A stretch of DNA of 64,000 bases from Helicovermis profundi (GTDB lineage Bacteria; Bacillota; Clostridia; Peptostreptococcales; Acidaminobacteraceae), in NCBI RefSeq assembly GCF_033097505.1, contig NZ_AP028654.1:1008001-1072000 (forward strand). Reading direction: 5' to 3'. A program made the translations under genes and the position numbers. Under the pieces are notes generated by a model. That model worked only from the letters and a program-made list of their open reading frames with translations, made no database searches and was not told the DNA's origin. Numbering within the stretch: position 1 is the stretch's first letter; every line of letters begins with the position of its first letter. Shown here piece by piece: positions 17,152 to 26,912 of the stretch.

Positions 17152-17383
17152 TTTTTCACCTCTTTATAACATATAGTTCTAAAACGTATTAATTGCCACT
17201 TATAAAATTATCCATTTAGTATTACTTCTTTATTTTAACAAAAAATCCTTTAAAATAGTAATATAAAAACAAATAAAATAATATTGTAATATTTTGTGTT
17301 GAGCGAATACAATATTTAATAGCATTTCTTATAAATATTTGTTAAAATAAAACAGAACATACTTTCGCATTGGAGGTGTTAAA

Positions 17384-18580
17384 GTGATAAAAATACTACA
17401 TATTGCAGACGTTCACTTTGGAAATAATTTTCTTAATAAAAATGAAGAATTATCAAATTTATTGATTTTAGGAATAGAAAAATCTTTTAAAAAAGCTGTT
17501 GATTTTTCTATTAATAATAATATAGATTTATTAATTATTGCTGGAGATTTATTTGACTCAAAAGATATAGCTTATAGAATTAAACAGTTTGTTTTAAGCG
17601 AATTTGAAAGATTAGAAAAACACAAAATAAATATAGCTTACGCACTAGGCAATCATGATTGCGTTTTATACCAAGATGATTATTTTATAAAAAATTTACC
17701 ATCTAACGTTATCGTATTCGATAGTGAAAAAGTAAAAAAAGTAACTTTAAATTCTATCGATAATACGCCTTATGAGATTATTGGAATAGGGCATAGTAAA
17801 GAAATTGTAAAGGAAAATTTAATAAGAAACTTTCCTGTTAAACATAATGACATTGTGACTATAGGAATAGCTCATTGCAATGTATATAGTGCAAATGGCA
17901 TAGGAAAAGAGGAAAAATATTTACCAACATCATTTAAGGATTTGGAAATAAAAAATTATGATTATTGGGCATTGGGACATATGCATAAAAGAGATAAATT
18001 AAGCGAAAGAATAATTTATTCAGGTTCTCTTCAAGGTTTGTCTATAAAAGAAATTGGAAGTAAAGGTGGAACTTTTATTACTATAGGTGAGAACAATTTT
18101 GAAGAAAATGCCATAGAATTTGCAGAAATTATTTGGCGAGAAGAAAAAATTACAGTAGACGAAAGCATAAATTCAATTGATTCATTAAGAAATTTTGTTA
18201 GTGAATATTTTATTAATTTAGATATTAAATCGAATGAAATTATTAGATTGATTGTTGATGGCGAATGTAAATTAAAAAGAAATTTAATTTCAAAAGAAGA
18301 TATTTTATTCTTGGAAAATTACTTTAAGGACAAATATAACTTGAAAAATATAGAAATGATTATTGGAATTTCATATAAATATAATTTAGAAAAATATAAA
18401 ATTGAAAAAAATTTTTTGGGTTATTTTTTAAATAATTTTAAAAGTGATGACATTGAAAATTTAGTAAAAAGTGAAGAACTGTATTGTTTTGATAATGATA
18501 TAAAAACCAATACAGTCGAATTTGAAAAAAAGGTTAATACTATTAAAAATAAAATTATAGATACAATTATAAAATATTAA
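17384..18580 (+). CDS. SbcD/YhaO-type DNA repair exonuclease subunit
   Basis: The 398-residue metallophosphoesterase is the nuclease partner of the ATPase encoded next. All calcineurin-type metal motifs are present: IADVHFGN, LIIAGDLFDSKD, YALGNHDCV, IGIAHCNVYS and WALGHMHKRD. The C-terminal third would bind the coiled-coil partner. The start codon is GTG at 17384, behind TTGGAGGTG. With the next gene 17 bases downstream it forms an SbcCD-like pair that processes DNA ends and hairpins. Its size and partner look more like the Firmicute YhaO/YhaN pair than E. coli SbcCD. Confidence 0.92.
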   Translation: MIKILHIADVHFGNNFLNKNEELSNLLILGIEKSFKKAVDFSINNNIDLLIIAGDLFDSKDIAYRIKQFVLSEFERLEKHKINIAYALGNHDCVLYQDDYFIKNLPSNVIVFDSEKVKKVTLNSIDNTPYEIIGIGHSKEIVKENLIRNFPVKHNDIVTIGIAHCNVYSANGIGKEEKYLPTSFKDLEIKNYDYWALGHMHKRDKLSERIIYSGSLQGLSIKEIGSKGGTFITIGENNFEENAIEFAEIIWREEKITVDESINSIDSLRNFVSEYFINLDIKSNEIIRLIVDGECKLKRNLISKEDILFLENYFKDKYNLKNIEMIIGISYKYNLEKYKIEKNFLGYFLNNFKSDDIENLVKSEELYCFDNDIKTNTVEFEKKVNTIKNKIIDTIIKY

Positions 18581-18597
18581 TATTGAGGACTGTTTGC

Positions 18598-21138
18598 ATG
18601 TTAAAAGAAATTGAATTAAATAGATACGGTAAATATAAAGATAAGAAATTTAAATTTAAAAATGGACTTAATTTTATTGTAGGAAACAACGAAGAAGGAA
18701 AAACAACTCTTATTAATGCGATAAAAGATCTTTTATTTGGCTTCAATAGTCCTAGATTGAAAAATAATAAATATTCTCCGTGGAATGGTAAGTCTGTAGA
18801 AATTGGTGGAAAATTTATTGTTGATGGATCTGAAATAAATCTTAAAAGAGAAATTAGTAATTCTCTAAAAAGTTATTTTAAACAAGGTGAGTCAATTACA
18901 AAACTTTCAAATAAAGTTTTTCCGTATTATGACTATTTATCAAAGGAAACTTATTCATATATATACGCAATCACACAAGATGAGATGAATTTATTAACTT
19001 CTAAATCATGGAATTCAATTATGGAGAGCTTAATAGAAAATTACGGTGTCGAAAACTTTAATACTCCGAGTGAAGCAATTGCAATTCTTCAAAAAGAAAA
19101 AAATGAAATTCTTAGAGATTCAAAGCGAGGAAACTATAAAATTAAAGAAATAGATAATAAAATTTCTAAGCTTAGAAATGAACTGTTAAATTCAGAAAAA
19201 TTAGAATTGGAATTATTAAGTATTAAAAATAATAAAAAAAGTATTTTTAAGGAAATAAGTGGTATAGAAAATGAATTGAAATTACTTACAAAAAAACTTA
19301 AAGAAAAAAATGAGCTTAAAATTCAAATTGATAAATATAGAGAAATAAAAAATGAAAACATACAATATTCTTTAAATTTAGATAAATTGGATACAACAAT
19401 TGATTTATTAGAAAATTTAATTGTTATTAATCAATCACTTAATGAATTGAATTTAAGTAAAAAAATGTATAATCTTGAATTAATAAAAAATTTAAGCAAA
19501 ATTAAAGCATTAAATGAGGATGAATTAAAGTATTTAGAGTATGAAAATGATATTTTGATATTTCCATCTAAATATGAAAATATTAAATTATTTGAGAAGA
19601 TAATAGAAAAGGGAAAAGAAAAAATAATAAAACTGAAAAAAAATATCAAAAAAACAGAAATTGAACTTTTTGATACTTGTCTTAATCAAGAGATTATAAG
19701 TAAAATCAAAAAATTGAATTTAACAAAGATTAAAATTGATAGTGATATTAAATTCAAAAATAAAATTAAAGTAACTAAAAATTTAGCTATAGATTTAATT
19801 TTAATTGTTATGAGCGTGGTTGCTTACAGTATTTTTAAGTATATAAAAACAGATAATTTTTTTACACTAGCTTATATTTTTCTCGCAATAGGTATTTTTG
19901 ACTTTGTAAAAAGCATATATTTGGGAAAAAAATACGGAGAAAACTATAGTTTAGAACAAATTAAGAATTTACCTATTGAAAAAAAATATTTTTATCCAGT
20001 AAACTATATGTACTTAGAGAAACTTGAAAAGTATATTGTAGAATTAGATGAGTTGGAAATTGAAGAAAATGAATTAGAAAATAAAATAAATGAATATAAA
20101 AAATTTATTTTTGATTTTAAAGAAAACCTTTTTTGTGTATTTTCGAAGGATAATTATAAAGTTAATCTGGAATTTAGTAATGATTTTGAACATACTCTTA
20201 AGGAATTGGCTAGTAAATTATTCAAAATAAAGAAAATAAATGAACTAAATAAATCAATAAATAATTCAAATAAAGCAGTTCAAAAAAATATTGATGATAC
20301 AGTTAATAAAATACTAAAACTAGATAAAAAAAAGGAGTTAATAGAAAATGAACTTAAAAATTTATTTTTAAGTGCTCATAATATAAATATAAATTTTTTA
20401 ATTAATAACTTAGAAAATATTAGAAAATTAAATTTAAAATTAAATATGTATAAAGAAAAATATTTAAGCAAAATACAAGAGAATAATGGTAAATTTAATA
20501 ATGAGTTTTTAAATCAAAATTTAGAGACTATAGATACAGAAGTTATAGATTTAGAAAGTACACAAGCTATATTGTTAAACAAGATAAATGAATTAGGAAA
20601 AACTAACGCTCAACTTACTGAGAGAGAGCAATCTTTTGAAACTTTTAGACAAATGGATATAGTAAGCAAAGATTTAGAATTAAGTAAAAACTTAAAAAGT
20701 GAATTATTAGAAGAACGAGATTTAATATACTTATCAATTAAAGTTTTAGAGATGTATGATGAGAAATATAAAATTATAAATCAACCAAATATAATAAAAA
20801 GAGCAAAAGAATACTTCGCGTTTATTACTTCAAATAAATATAGTGAAATCTTTATGGATACTGCAGAGAATAATGTAGTATTTTTAGCAACGGATTATGG
20901 AGAAAAATCGATAAATAACAGTTTTTCAAAGGGCACAAAAGAGCAATTGTATTTTTGTTTAAGACTTTCTATAATTGAAAATATTGAAAAAAACGAAAAA
21001 TATAAATTACCGCTTGTCTTTGATGAGACATTTGCAAACTGGGATGATAATAGATATAAAAAAGCACTAAGTTTAATTGAAAATAATTTTAAAAATAGAG
21101 TAGTGCTTATTTTATCGTGTCATGATAGAATAATTTAA
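18598..21138 (+). CDS. SbcC/YhaN-type SMC-like ATPase with central membrane segment
   Basis: From ATG 18598 (GAGG at 18585-18588) the protein is 846 residues. It has an N-terminal ABC half with Walker A FIVGNNEEGKTTLINAIK (about residue 30), long coiled coils, and a C-terminal half with signature FSKGTKEQLYFCLRLSI and Walker B LPLVFDETFANWDD. Between the coils (about 395-440) are two hydrophobic stretches, LAIDLILIVMSVVAYSIF and FFTLAYIFLAIGIFDFV, consistent with a membrane hairpin as in Bacillus YhaN. There is no zinc-hook CXXC, so dimerisation may differ from Rad50/SbcC. It is less than half the residues of E. coli SbcC coil length. It works with the preceding nuclease. Confidence 0.9.
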   Translation: MLKEIELNRYGKYKDKKFKFKNGLNFIVGNNEEGKTTLINAIKDLLFGFNSPRLKNNKYSPWNGKSVEIGGKFIVDGSEINLKREISNSLKSYFKQGESITKLSNKVFPYYDYLSKETYSYIYAITQDEMNLLTSKSWNSIMESLIENYGVENFNTPSEAIAILQKEKNEILRDSKRGNYKIKEIDNKISKLRNELLNSEKLELELLSIKNNKKSIFKEISGIENELKLLTKKLKEKNELKIQIDKYREIKNENIQYSLNLDKLDTTIDLLENLIVINQSLNELNLSKKMYNLELIKNLSKIKALNEDELKYLEYENDILIFPSKYENIKLFEKIIEKGKEKIIKLKKNIKKTEIELFDTCLNQEIISKIKKLNLTKIKIDSDIKFKNKIKVTKNLAIDLILIVMSVVAYSIFKYIKTDNFFTLAYIFLAIGIFDFVKSIYLGKKYGENYSLEQIKNLPIEKKYFYPVNYMYLEKLEKYIVELDELEIEENELENKINEYKKFIFDFKENLFCVFSKDNYKVNLEFSNDFEHTLKELASKLFKIKKINELNKSINNSNKAVQKNIDDTVNKILKLDKKKELIENELKNLFLSAHNININFLINNLENIRKLNLKLNMYKEKYLSKIQENNGKFNNEFLNQNLETIDTEVIDLESTQAILLNKINELGKTNAQLTEREQSFETFRQMDIVSKDLELSKNLKSELLEERDLIYLSIKVLEMYDEKYKIINQPNIIKRAKEYFAFITSNKYSEIFMDTAENNVVFLATDYGEKSINNSFSKGTKEQLYFCLRLSIIENIEKNEKYKLPLVFDETFANWDDNRYKKALSLIENNFKNRVVLILSCHDRII

Positions 21139-21208
21139 AGGTTAAAGCAGTATTACGTAATGTACAAGTGTAATTGTATCAAATTTTTATAGCAAGAAGG
21201 TGAGTAAG

Positions 21209-21454
21209 ATGAAGAATGTAACAAATGATTTGGAATTTGAAAAATCTAGAATGGAAATATTAAAACGCTCAGGTAAAAGTTTACCTAATTATGCGAAGGG
21301 AAATAATAAATATGCATGGGAATATGAAATTGAACAATTGAAAAAAAGACAAAAACTTGATAAATTTTTTTTAATTGGTTCAATTTGTGGCATAATCTCG
21401 CTTATAATTAGTATTACATTAAATTTCGGACAGATAGTAGCTCTATTTAAATAG
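21209..21454 (+). CDS. Small hypothetical single-span membrane protein
   Basis: The 81-residue protein (ATG 21209, after AGAAGGTG) has a charged N-terminal half and one C-terminal hydrophobic span (about 56-78, FFLIGSICGIISLIISITL). I do not recognise a family. It lies 70 bases after the SMC-like ATPase gene and 33 bases before the CDF gene on the same strand. Confidence 0.65.
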   Translation: MKNVTNDLEFEKSRMEILKRSGKSLPNYAKGNNKYAWEYEIEQLKKRQKLDKFFLIGSICGIISLIISITLNFGQIVALFK

Positions 21455-21487
21455 CACTACCATTTGTCATTAGTATAGGAGTCAAAT

Positions 21488-22357
21488 ATGAGTAATGATA
21501 AATTATTAGTAAATATCACCAGAAATACCATTGTTTTAAATATTCTTTTATCTTTTTTTAAAGTAATAGTAGGTATATTTGGAAGAAGTAGTGTATTAAT
21601 AGCGGATGGTATCCATTCAGCTTCTGATGTTATAACAACCATAGTAGCTTTTATTGGTGTTAAAATTGCAGGAAAAAGTGATGATGAAGATCATCAATAT
21701 GGTCATGAAAAGTTAGAACCAGTTATGAGTAAACTCTTAGCTATTTTTTTATTTGTTACTGCTGTCTTTTTAGCATACAATGCTTTTAAAAATATTCAAG
21801 CTGCAAATTACAGTGAACCAAGTGTTGTTACATTAGTCATAGCCGTTGTTTCAATTGTTGTTAAAGAATGGATGTATAGATACACATTAAAAGGTAGTTT
21901 AATACTTGAATCATCAGCTCTTAAAGCAGATGCATGGCATCATAGATCAGATGCATTTTCTTCCGTAGCTGCTGTGGTAGGTATTGGCGGAGCAATGATG
22001 GGCTATTTTATATTAGAGCCTATTGTAACTATTGGTATTAGTGCATTTATCATGAAAATATCAGTAGATATTTATATTGAATCAGTAAAAGAGTTAATTG
22101 ATACAGCAGTTGATAGTGATACATTAAAAGAAATTAAATTCATTGTTAATGAAGTAAATGGAGTTCTTAGTATTGATTTGTTAAAAACTAGGTTGCATGC
22201 ATCAAAAATATACGTTGATATTGAAATTGGAGTTGAAGAGTCACTTTCTCTTAAAGAAGCACATTGTATAGCTGAAAGTGTACATAATCAATTGGAAACT
22301 AAAAATAAAAAAATAAAACATTGTATGGTACATGTGAATCCTGTGAAAAGGACTTAA
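21488..22357 (+). CDS. CDF cation efflux transporter, FieF/MamB-like
   Basis: The 289-residue protein is a second CDF exporter, lacking the His-rich tail of the first. Spans two and five carry the metal site DGIHSASDVITTIVAF and ADAWHHRSDAFSSVAAVVG, that is D-xxx-D and H-xxx-D, the pattern of the iron/zinc/manganese FieF-type branch. The C-terminal cytoplasmic domain is short (LKTRLHASKIYVDIEIGVEE, HCMVHVNP). Metal preference (Fe, Mn or Zn) cannot be decided. ATAGGAG precedes the ATG. Confidence 0.93.
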   Translation: MSNDKLLVNITRNTIVLNILLSFFKVIVGIFGRSSVLIADGIHSASDVITTIVAFIGVKIAGKSDDEDHQYGHEKLEPVMSKLLAIFLFVTAVFLAYNAFKNIQAANYSEPSVVTLVIAVVSIVVKEWMYRYTLKGSLILESSALKADAWHHRSDAFSSVAAVVGIGGAMMGYFILEPIVTIGISAFIMKISVDIYIESVKELIDTAVDSDTLKEIKFIVNEVNGVLSIDLLKTRLHASKIYVDIEIGVEESLSLKEAHCIAESVHNQLETKNKKIKHCMVHVNPVKRT

Positions 22358-22493
22358 ATTGTTTCAAATACTGTAATATTTTCAGAAATGTTAAAAAAGG
22401 TCAAAAAAATTTTTTAAAAAAACATTTGTTATAATTATTTATTTTGGGTATAAGTATTAATAGATAGCATAATCTTATATAGGAGTTGATAAT

Positions 22494-22964
22494 ATGACAG
22501 TACATTTTTTCTATGATTATAAGGATGAATTAATTAAAAGTTTAAGTGATCATTATTCAGAGGATATTAAAAAGAAAGAAGTAGAAAAATTTAAAAAACA
22601 TCAAATTTTTGAGGCTGAAGAAACAATTAAAGCGTATTTTGCAAATCTTTGGAAGGATATAGAACCTATTGTAGAAGCATCAAACGGTGAAATCGAAATT
22701 GATTTTAGTGAAGAGAATGTAGTACTTGATTTTTCTATTAAGAAAAATTTTATTAAATTTTCTAAAAAAGGTAATTCAATTGAAATTAAAATAGGAAGGT
22801 ATATTCCTGAGGAAGATATAGTTGAAGCTGAGATTCATGGATATATTGTTCCAGGTGAAAAAAGGGCTATTGTTAAAAAGCTTGGAAAAGTCCATGATGG
22901 AAGCACTTTTGAGGAAAGTTTAATAAATTATTATTTAAAACTTGCTTTTAACGAATTATTTTAA
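22494..22964 (+). CDS. Hypothetical soluble protein
   Basis: A 156-residue acidic protein with no signal peptide or span and no recognised family. The N-terminal half (about 1-60) is helical and charged; the second half (about 65-130) looks beta-rich (EIEIDFSEENVVLDFSI, NSIEIKIGRYI). It starts after TAGGAG and ends at a good terminator, so it seems to be a real monocistronic gene. Confidence 0.65.
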   Translation: MTVHFFYDYKDELIKSLSDHYSEDIKKKEVEKFKKHQIFEAEETIKAYFANLWKDIEPIVEASNGEIEIDFSEENVVLDFSIKKNFIKFSKKGNSIEIKIGRYIPEEDIVEAEIHGYIVPGEKRAIVKKLGKVHDGSTFEESLINYYLKLAFNELF

Positions 22965-22971
22965 ATACTGA

Positions 22972-23013
22972 TAAGCTACATACATATATTAATGTATGTA
23001 GCTTAATTTTTTT
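22972..23013 (+). terminator. Terminator before ccdA
   Basis: TAAGCTACATACAT and ATGTATGTAGCTTA form a perfect 14-bp stem with a 6-base loop and T-rich tail. Confidence 0.9.
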
Positions 23014-23057
23014 ATTTACTTTTATTTACTAGAAAAATAATGTATAATTACATTACT

Positions 23058-23076
23058 AATAATGATAATCGTTTTC
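23058..23076. promoter_or_regulatory. Fur-like box before ccdA
   Basis: AATAATGATAATCGTTTTC matches the 19-bp Fur consensus GATAATGATAATCATTATC at 16 of 19 positions. It sits about 10 bases after a TATAAT at 23043-23048, where a repressor would block transcription. Confidence 0.5.
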
Positions 23077-23089
23077 TATTGGAGGACTT

Positions 23090-23782
23090 ATGTTTGGAGA
23101 AATTTCATATGGAGTAGCATTTGTGGCAGGAATTCTATCTTTTCTATCACCTTGTATTTTACCACTAATACCGGCCTATTTAATGTATATAGCAGGAGTT
23201 TCAATTGAATCGGAAGCAAAAGCTAAAAGAAATATAATGATTACAAGAACTTTAAGTTTTGTATTAGGTTTTACTATTGTTTTTTTAGTAATGGGAGCAT
23301 CAGCCAGTTTAATTGGAAAGTTGTTTGTAAGATATAGAGATGTTTTTTCTAAAGTAAGTGGTCTAGTAATTGTATTGTTTGGATTAAATTTAATAGGTAT
23401 ATTAAATTTAACTATTTTAACTAAAACAAAAAAAGCAAAAAGTCCTAAAAATGTAACTTCTCTACTTGGTTCACTACTTATGGGGGTTGCTTTTGCAGCA
23501 GGATGGACACCTTGTTTTGGACCAGTACTTGCTTCAATATTGTTTTATGCAGGTTCATCTAGCAACCTTATTAAAGGAGTACTATTGCTCGGTGTTTATT
23601 CACTTGGAATGGCAGTTCCTTTTGTACTTACTGCTATGTTTTTTTCAAAAGCAACAAGTTTGTTAACTAAAACTGAAAAATATGCACATATTTTCACAAA
23701 AGCGGCAGGTGTAATTCTAATTGTTTTTGGCTTGCTTGTATTTTTTGATAAAATTATTTCAATAAGTAGATTGTTTGTATAA
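23090..23782 (+). CDS. ccdA: CcdA-type thiol-disulfide transport protein
   Basis: The 230-residue membrane protein carries reducing equivalents from cytoplasmic thioredoxin across the membrane. About six spans are visible, with paired cysteines in LSFLSPCILPLIPAYLM and AAGWTPCFGPVLASIL, the two transmembrane Cys of CcdA/DsbD. The following gene, a TlpA-like lipoprotein, is the obvious acceptor and is 26 bases away. The pair could serve reductive repair of exported thiols rather than cytochrome c, as no cytochrome genes are seen. A Fur-like box suggests iron or metal-linked regulation. Confidence 0.94.
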   Translation: MFGEISYGVAFVAGILSFLSPCILPLIPAYLMYIAGVSIESEAKAKRNIMITRTLSFVLGFTIVFLVMGASASLIGKLFVRYRDVFSKVSGLVIVLFGLNLIGILNLTILTKTKKAKSPKNVTSLLGSLLMGVAFAAGWTPCFGPVLASILFYAGSSSNLIKGVLLLGVYSLGMAVPFVLTAMFFSKATSLLTKTEKYAHIFTKAAGVILIVFGLLVFFDKIISISRLFV

Positions 23783-23808
23783 TAGATTAAAAATAAGTGG
23801 AGGAAATT

Positions 23809-24447
23809 ATGAAAAAAAAATTTGTAGTAGCAATTATTTTAGGATTACTAATATTATCATTAGTAGCTTGTAGTACTTCAACTCAAAAAGAAGATACTGT
23901 AAAAAACGATTTGAGTAAGAATACTGAAGTAAATAAAAATAGCGATAATTCAGTAGACTCTACTAAAGAAAGTAATCAAAACAATGACACTAGTAGTGAA
24001 AAATTCTATGTAGAAAAAGGGATTACTATTGAAAAAGATAAACCACTTCCAAATTTTGTTCTTGAAGGATTGGATGGAAGCATAATTGATTTATCTAAAT
24101 ATAAAGGTGAATATGTAATTTTAAATTTTTGGGCTACATGGTGTAAATATTGTAAAACAGAGATGCCAGATTTGGAAGAATTTCAAAAAAATCATGAAGA
24201 TTTTACTTTAATAGCCATAAATGTTGATGAGCCTAAGGATATTGTTAAAAAGTATATTGAAGATGGTGGATATACTTTTGAAGTTGCTCTAGATAAAGGT
24301 GGTAATGTTGCAAAAGAATATGGTATAAGTGCATATCCCACTTCTTATTTTTTAGATAAAGACGGAAAGCTAATTGGGGTGGTTCAAGGTATGATGACTA
24401 AAGATGGATTAAATGATGTTTATGATTATATAAATAAAAATTATTGA
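23809..24447 (+). CDS. TlpA/ResA-like thioredoxin-fold lipoprotein
   Basis: From ATG 23809 (GTGGAGGAAA) the 212-residue protein has a lipoprotein signal (LLILSLVAC, Cys about 21), a Ser/Asn-rich linker to about residue 70, and a thioredoxin-fold domain with active site FWATWCKYCKTEMP (about 113-120), NVDEPKDIVKKYIE and the cis-Pro loop YGISAYPTSYFLDKDG. It should be membrane-anchored outside the cytoplasm and kept reduced by CcdA. The upstream in-frame GTG at 23797 overlaps the ribosome site and is rejected as start. Confidence 0.93.
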   Translation: MKKKFVVAIILGLLILSLVACSTSTQKEDTVKNDLSKNTEVNKNSDNSVDSTKESNQNNDTSSEKFYVEKGITIEKDKPLPNFVLEGLDGSIIDLSKYKGEYVILNFWATWCKYCKTEMPDLEEFQKNHEDFTLIAINVDEPKDIVKKYIEDGGYTFEVALDKGGNVAKEYGISAYPTSYFLDKDGKLIGVVQGMMTKDGLNDVYDYINKNY

Positions 24448-24518
24448 AATATTCTAAAAGTTCACATATAATACACACGAAGAGGATATGATATATTTGC
24501 AATTAATATTATTCCTCT

Positions 24519-24562
24519 AAAAAGAGAGAGAAGTGTTTGTATGACTTCTTTCTCTTTTTTAA
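24519..24562 (+). terminator. Terminator after the TlpA-like gene
   Basis: AAAAAGAGAGAGAAGT and ACTTCTTTCTCTTTTT pair over 16 bp with one G-T pair, then Ts. Confidence 0.85.
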
Positions 24563-24620
24563 TTTTTTGATATCAAGCTAAATAAGTGTATAATAGTATT
24601 ACGAAGAGACAGGGGGAATT

Positions 24621-26912
24621 ATGAATATTACTAAATTAGCTAAAGAAAATAATTTGAATATTGATAATAGGATGTTTAGAATGGCATTTGATCAAAGTCC
24701 TTTTTCGGTTGTAATAACGGATATTGAAGGAATAATAGTTTACATAAATAAAGCATTTGTAAAAATTTCTGGATTTGATTTTTCTGAAGTTATAGGAAAT
24801 ACGCCACGTGCTATATATTCCGGAGTGCATGATAAAGCCTTTTATAATGAACTTTGGGATACTATTAAATCAAAAAATATATGGAAAGGTGAAATATGTA
24901 ACAAAAATAAATCTGGAAAATTGTTTTGGGAAGAGGTTACAATATATCCTATTTTGGATTCTAAAAACATAATTACTGGATACTTGTCTTTTAAAGTTGA
25001 TATTTCTGAAGCTAAAAGCTTAAATGATAAGCTAAAAGAATCGTTAAACAATATTGAAAAGTTAAATAATTATAATTTAGCTCTAAGTAAAAAAATGACA
25101 CTTGATTCAATTAACAAAGTAGTTTTAGAAGAGCTTAAAAACATAGTCGATTGCAGTAGTTCAACTATACAGATGTTCTATAATGATCATTTTGAAGTTG
25201 TTCGTTGTTTGGGATTTAAAAATAAAGACGATGTACTGGGTCTAAAGTTTTATTTAGATGAGGGAAGTATTCAAAAAAAGGTATATGACACTAAAAAACC
25301 TGTCTTGATAAATGACATAAAAATACTAAATAAATTTGTTGATGCTAGTAAAGAGCATACAATAAAAAGTTGTTTGATTGTACCTCTTATTTATGATAAT
25401 AATATTTTTGGAGAAATATCGATTGATAGAAATACGGATATAGGATTTAGTAAAAATGATATGGTTTTAGTAAATAATATTGCCTTTACAACATCAAATG
25501 CAATTTACAAATTAAAGATAATGAAGGAACTTGAAAATAAAAAAATTGAAGCTATAAGCCTTGCTAAATCCAGAGAAGAATTTTTAAGAGTTATGAGTCA
25601 CGAAATAAAAACGCCACTAAATGGGATTGTAGGAATGTCGGAATTACTTCGAAATACTGATTTAACTACTAAGCAACTAAACTACTTAAACAAATTAAAA
25701 GTTTCATCAAATTTTTTAGCAAATATTATTAATGATTTACTAGATATGTCAAAATTAGAATCAAATAAAATGATTATTAATAACAGTAAATTTAATTTAT
25801 ATAATTTAGTTAGCGAAATAGAAAATATATATTTCACAAAAAAAATAATGGGAGAAATTGAGCCAATTATATATATAGAAGAGGGTATTCCTTTTAATTT
25901 AATTGGGGACGAATTAAAAATTAAACAAATATTACTAAATTTTATTTCTAATGCAATTAAATTTACTAAAACTGGTAAAATAGAATTGATTATAAGAAAA
26001 TTAAAAGAAAGTAAAAAGAGGGTAAACTTAAGATTTTCTGTGATTGATACAGGTATAGGTATTGATCTTAATAATCAAGAATTTTTATTTAAATCATTTT
26101 CACAAGAAAATTACTCAATCCAAAGAAAATATGGTGGTACAGGTTTAGGACTGATGATTTCTAAAAAAATCTGTAATCTAATGGATTCAGATATTAAAGT
26201 TAAAAGTACGTTAGGTGTTGGAAGTGATTTTTATTTTGATATTTCTTTAATAAAAATTAATGATAAAGTAATAGAAAATATTATTGATAATAAACTTTTT
26301 AGAAAAAAAATATTAATAAACAATTTTCAAATTACACAAATGAGATTGTTACATAAATATTTGTCTAGTTTGAAAGGTTTGCACATTGAATATTTAGATG
26401 ATTTTAAAGATGGTAAATATGATGAAGTAATTATTTTAACTAACTTAAGAGATTATGATGATAAAATTATGAATGAAAGTAATTCTATTTGTTTTTCAAA
26501 TGATATTTTAGATTTAGAAAAATGTAATTATATAGTGAATCCAATTTACTCAAAAAAAATAATTAACAGTTTAAATAGTTTTGTAAATAGAAAAAAATCT
26601 AAAGCTAGTCCACAAGCTAGTAATAAAAAAACCAAGGTCAAAACAAGTAAATTTATAGTAAAAGATATTGATGAATTTAATGAATTAGTTGCTAAATTAT
26701 ATCAATATATCGACGAATCTTCTCCTAAAGAAGCAATGATTCAAATTTCAAAGATGCAAGCTAAATTTTGTGTGAATTTAACTGAAACTAATATATTAGA
26801 AGAGCAAAAAGAAATTGTAGAACTAAAAAATGCCATAGCTTCATATAATTTTGTTGGTGCAAAAAAAATATTAAATAAAATATTGGAGTTGTATTTTTAT
26901 GGAAAAAACTAA
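24621..26912 (+). CDS. PAS-GAF sensor histidine kinase with degenerate receiver and C-terminal helical domain
   Basis: The 763-residue cytoplasmic kinase has a PAS domain (about 15-135, FSVVITDIEGIIVYINKAFV), a GAF domain (about 160-300), HisKA with the phospho-acceptor in FLRVMSHEIKTPLNGIVGMSELL (His about 327), and a HATPase domain (N-box NFISNAIKFT, G-boxes DTGIGID and YGGTGLGLMISKK). From about 560 a receiver-like segment (RKKILINNF...DEVIILTNLRD) lacks the acidic pocket and phospho-Asp, and the last 90 residues are helical, perhaps an inactive Hpt-like module (no clear H). It overlaps the next gene by 14 bases, indicating translational coupling with the HD-GYP regulator, the likely partner. 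Confidence 0.88.
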   Translation: MNITKLAKENNLNIDNRMFRMAFDQSPFSVVITDIEGIIVYINKAFVKISGFDFSEVIGNTPRAIYSGVHDKAFYNELWDTIKSKNIWKGEICNKNKSGKLFWEEVTIYPILDSKNIITGYLSFKVDISEAKSLNDKLKESLNNIEKLNNYNLALSKKMTLDSINKVVLEELKNIVDCSSSTIQMFYNDHFEVVRCLGFKNKDDVLGLKFYLDEGSIQKKVYDTKKPVLINDIKILNKFVDASKEHTIKSCLIVPLIYDNNIFGEISIDRNTDIGFSKNDMVLVNNIAFTTSNAIYKLKIMKELENKKIEAISLAKSREEFLRVMSHEIKTPLNGIVGMSELLRNTDLTTKQLNYLNKLKVSSNFLANIINDLLDMSKLESNKMIINNSKFNLYNLVSEIENIYFTKKIMGEIEPIIYIEEGIPFNLIGDELKIKQILLNFISNAIKFTKTGKIELIIRKLKESKKRVNLRFSVIDTGIGIDLNNQEFLFKSFSQENYSIQRKYGGTGLGLMISKKICNLMDSDIKVKSTLGVGSDFYFDISLIKINDKVIENIIDNKLFRKKILINNFQITQMRLLHKYLSSLKGLHIEYLDDFKDGKYDEVIILTNLRDYDDKIMNESNSICFSNDILDLEKCNYIVNPIYSKKIINSLNSFVNRKKSKASPQASNKKTKVKTSKFIVKDIDEFNELVAKLYQYIDESSPKEAMIQISKMQAKFCVNLTETNILEEQKEIVELKNAIASYNFVGAKKILNKILELYFYGKN

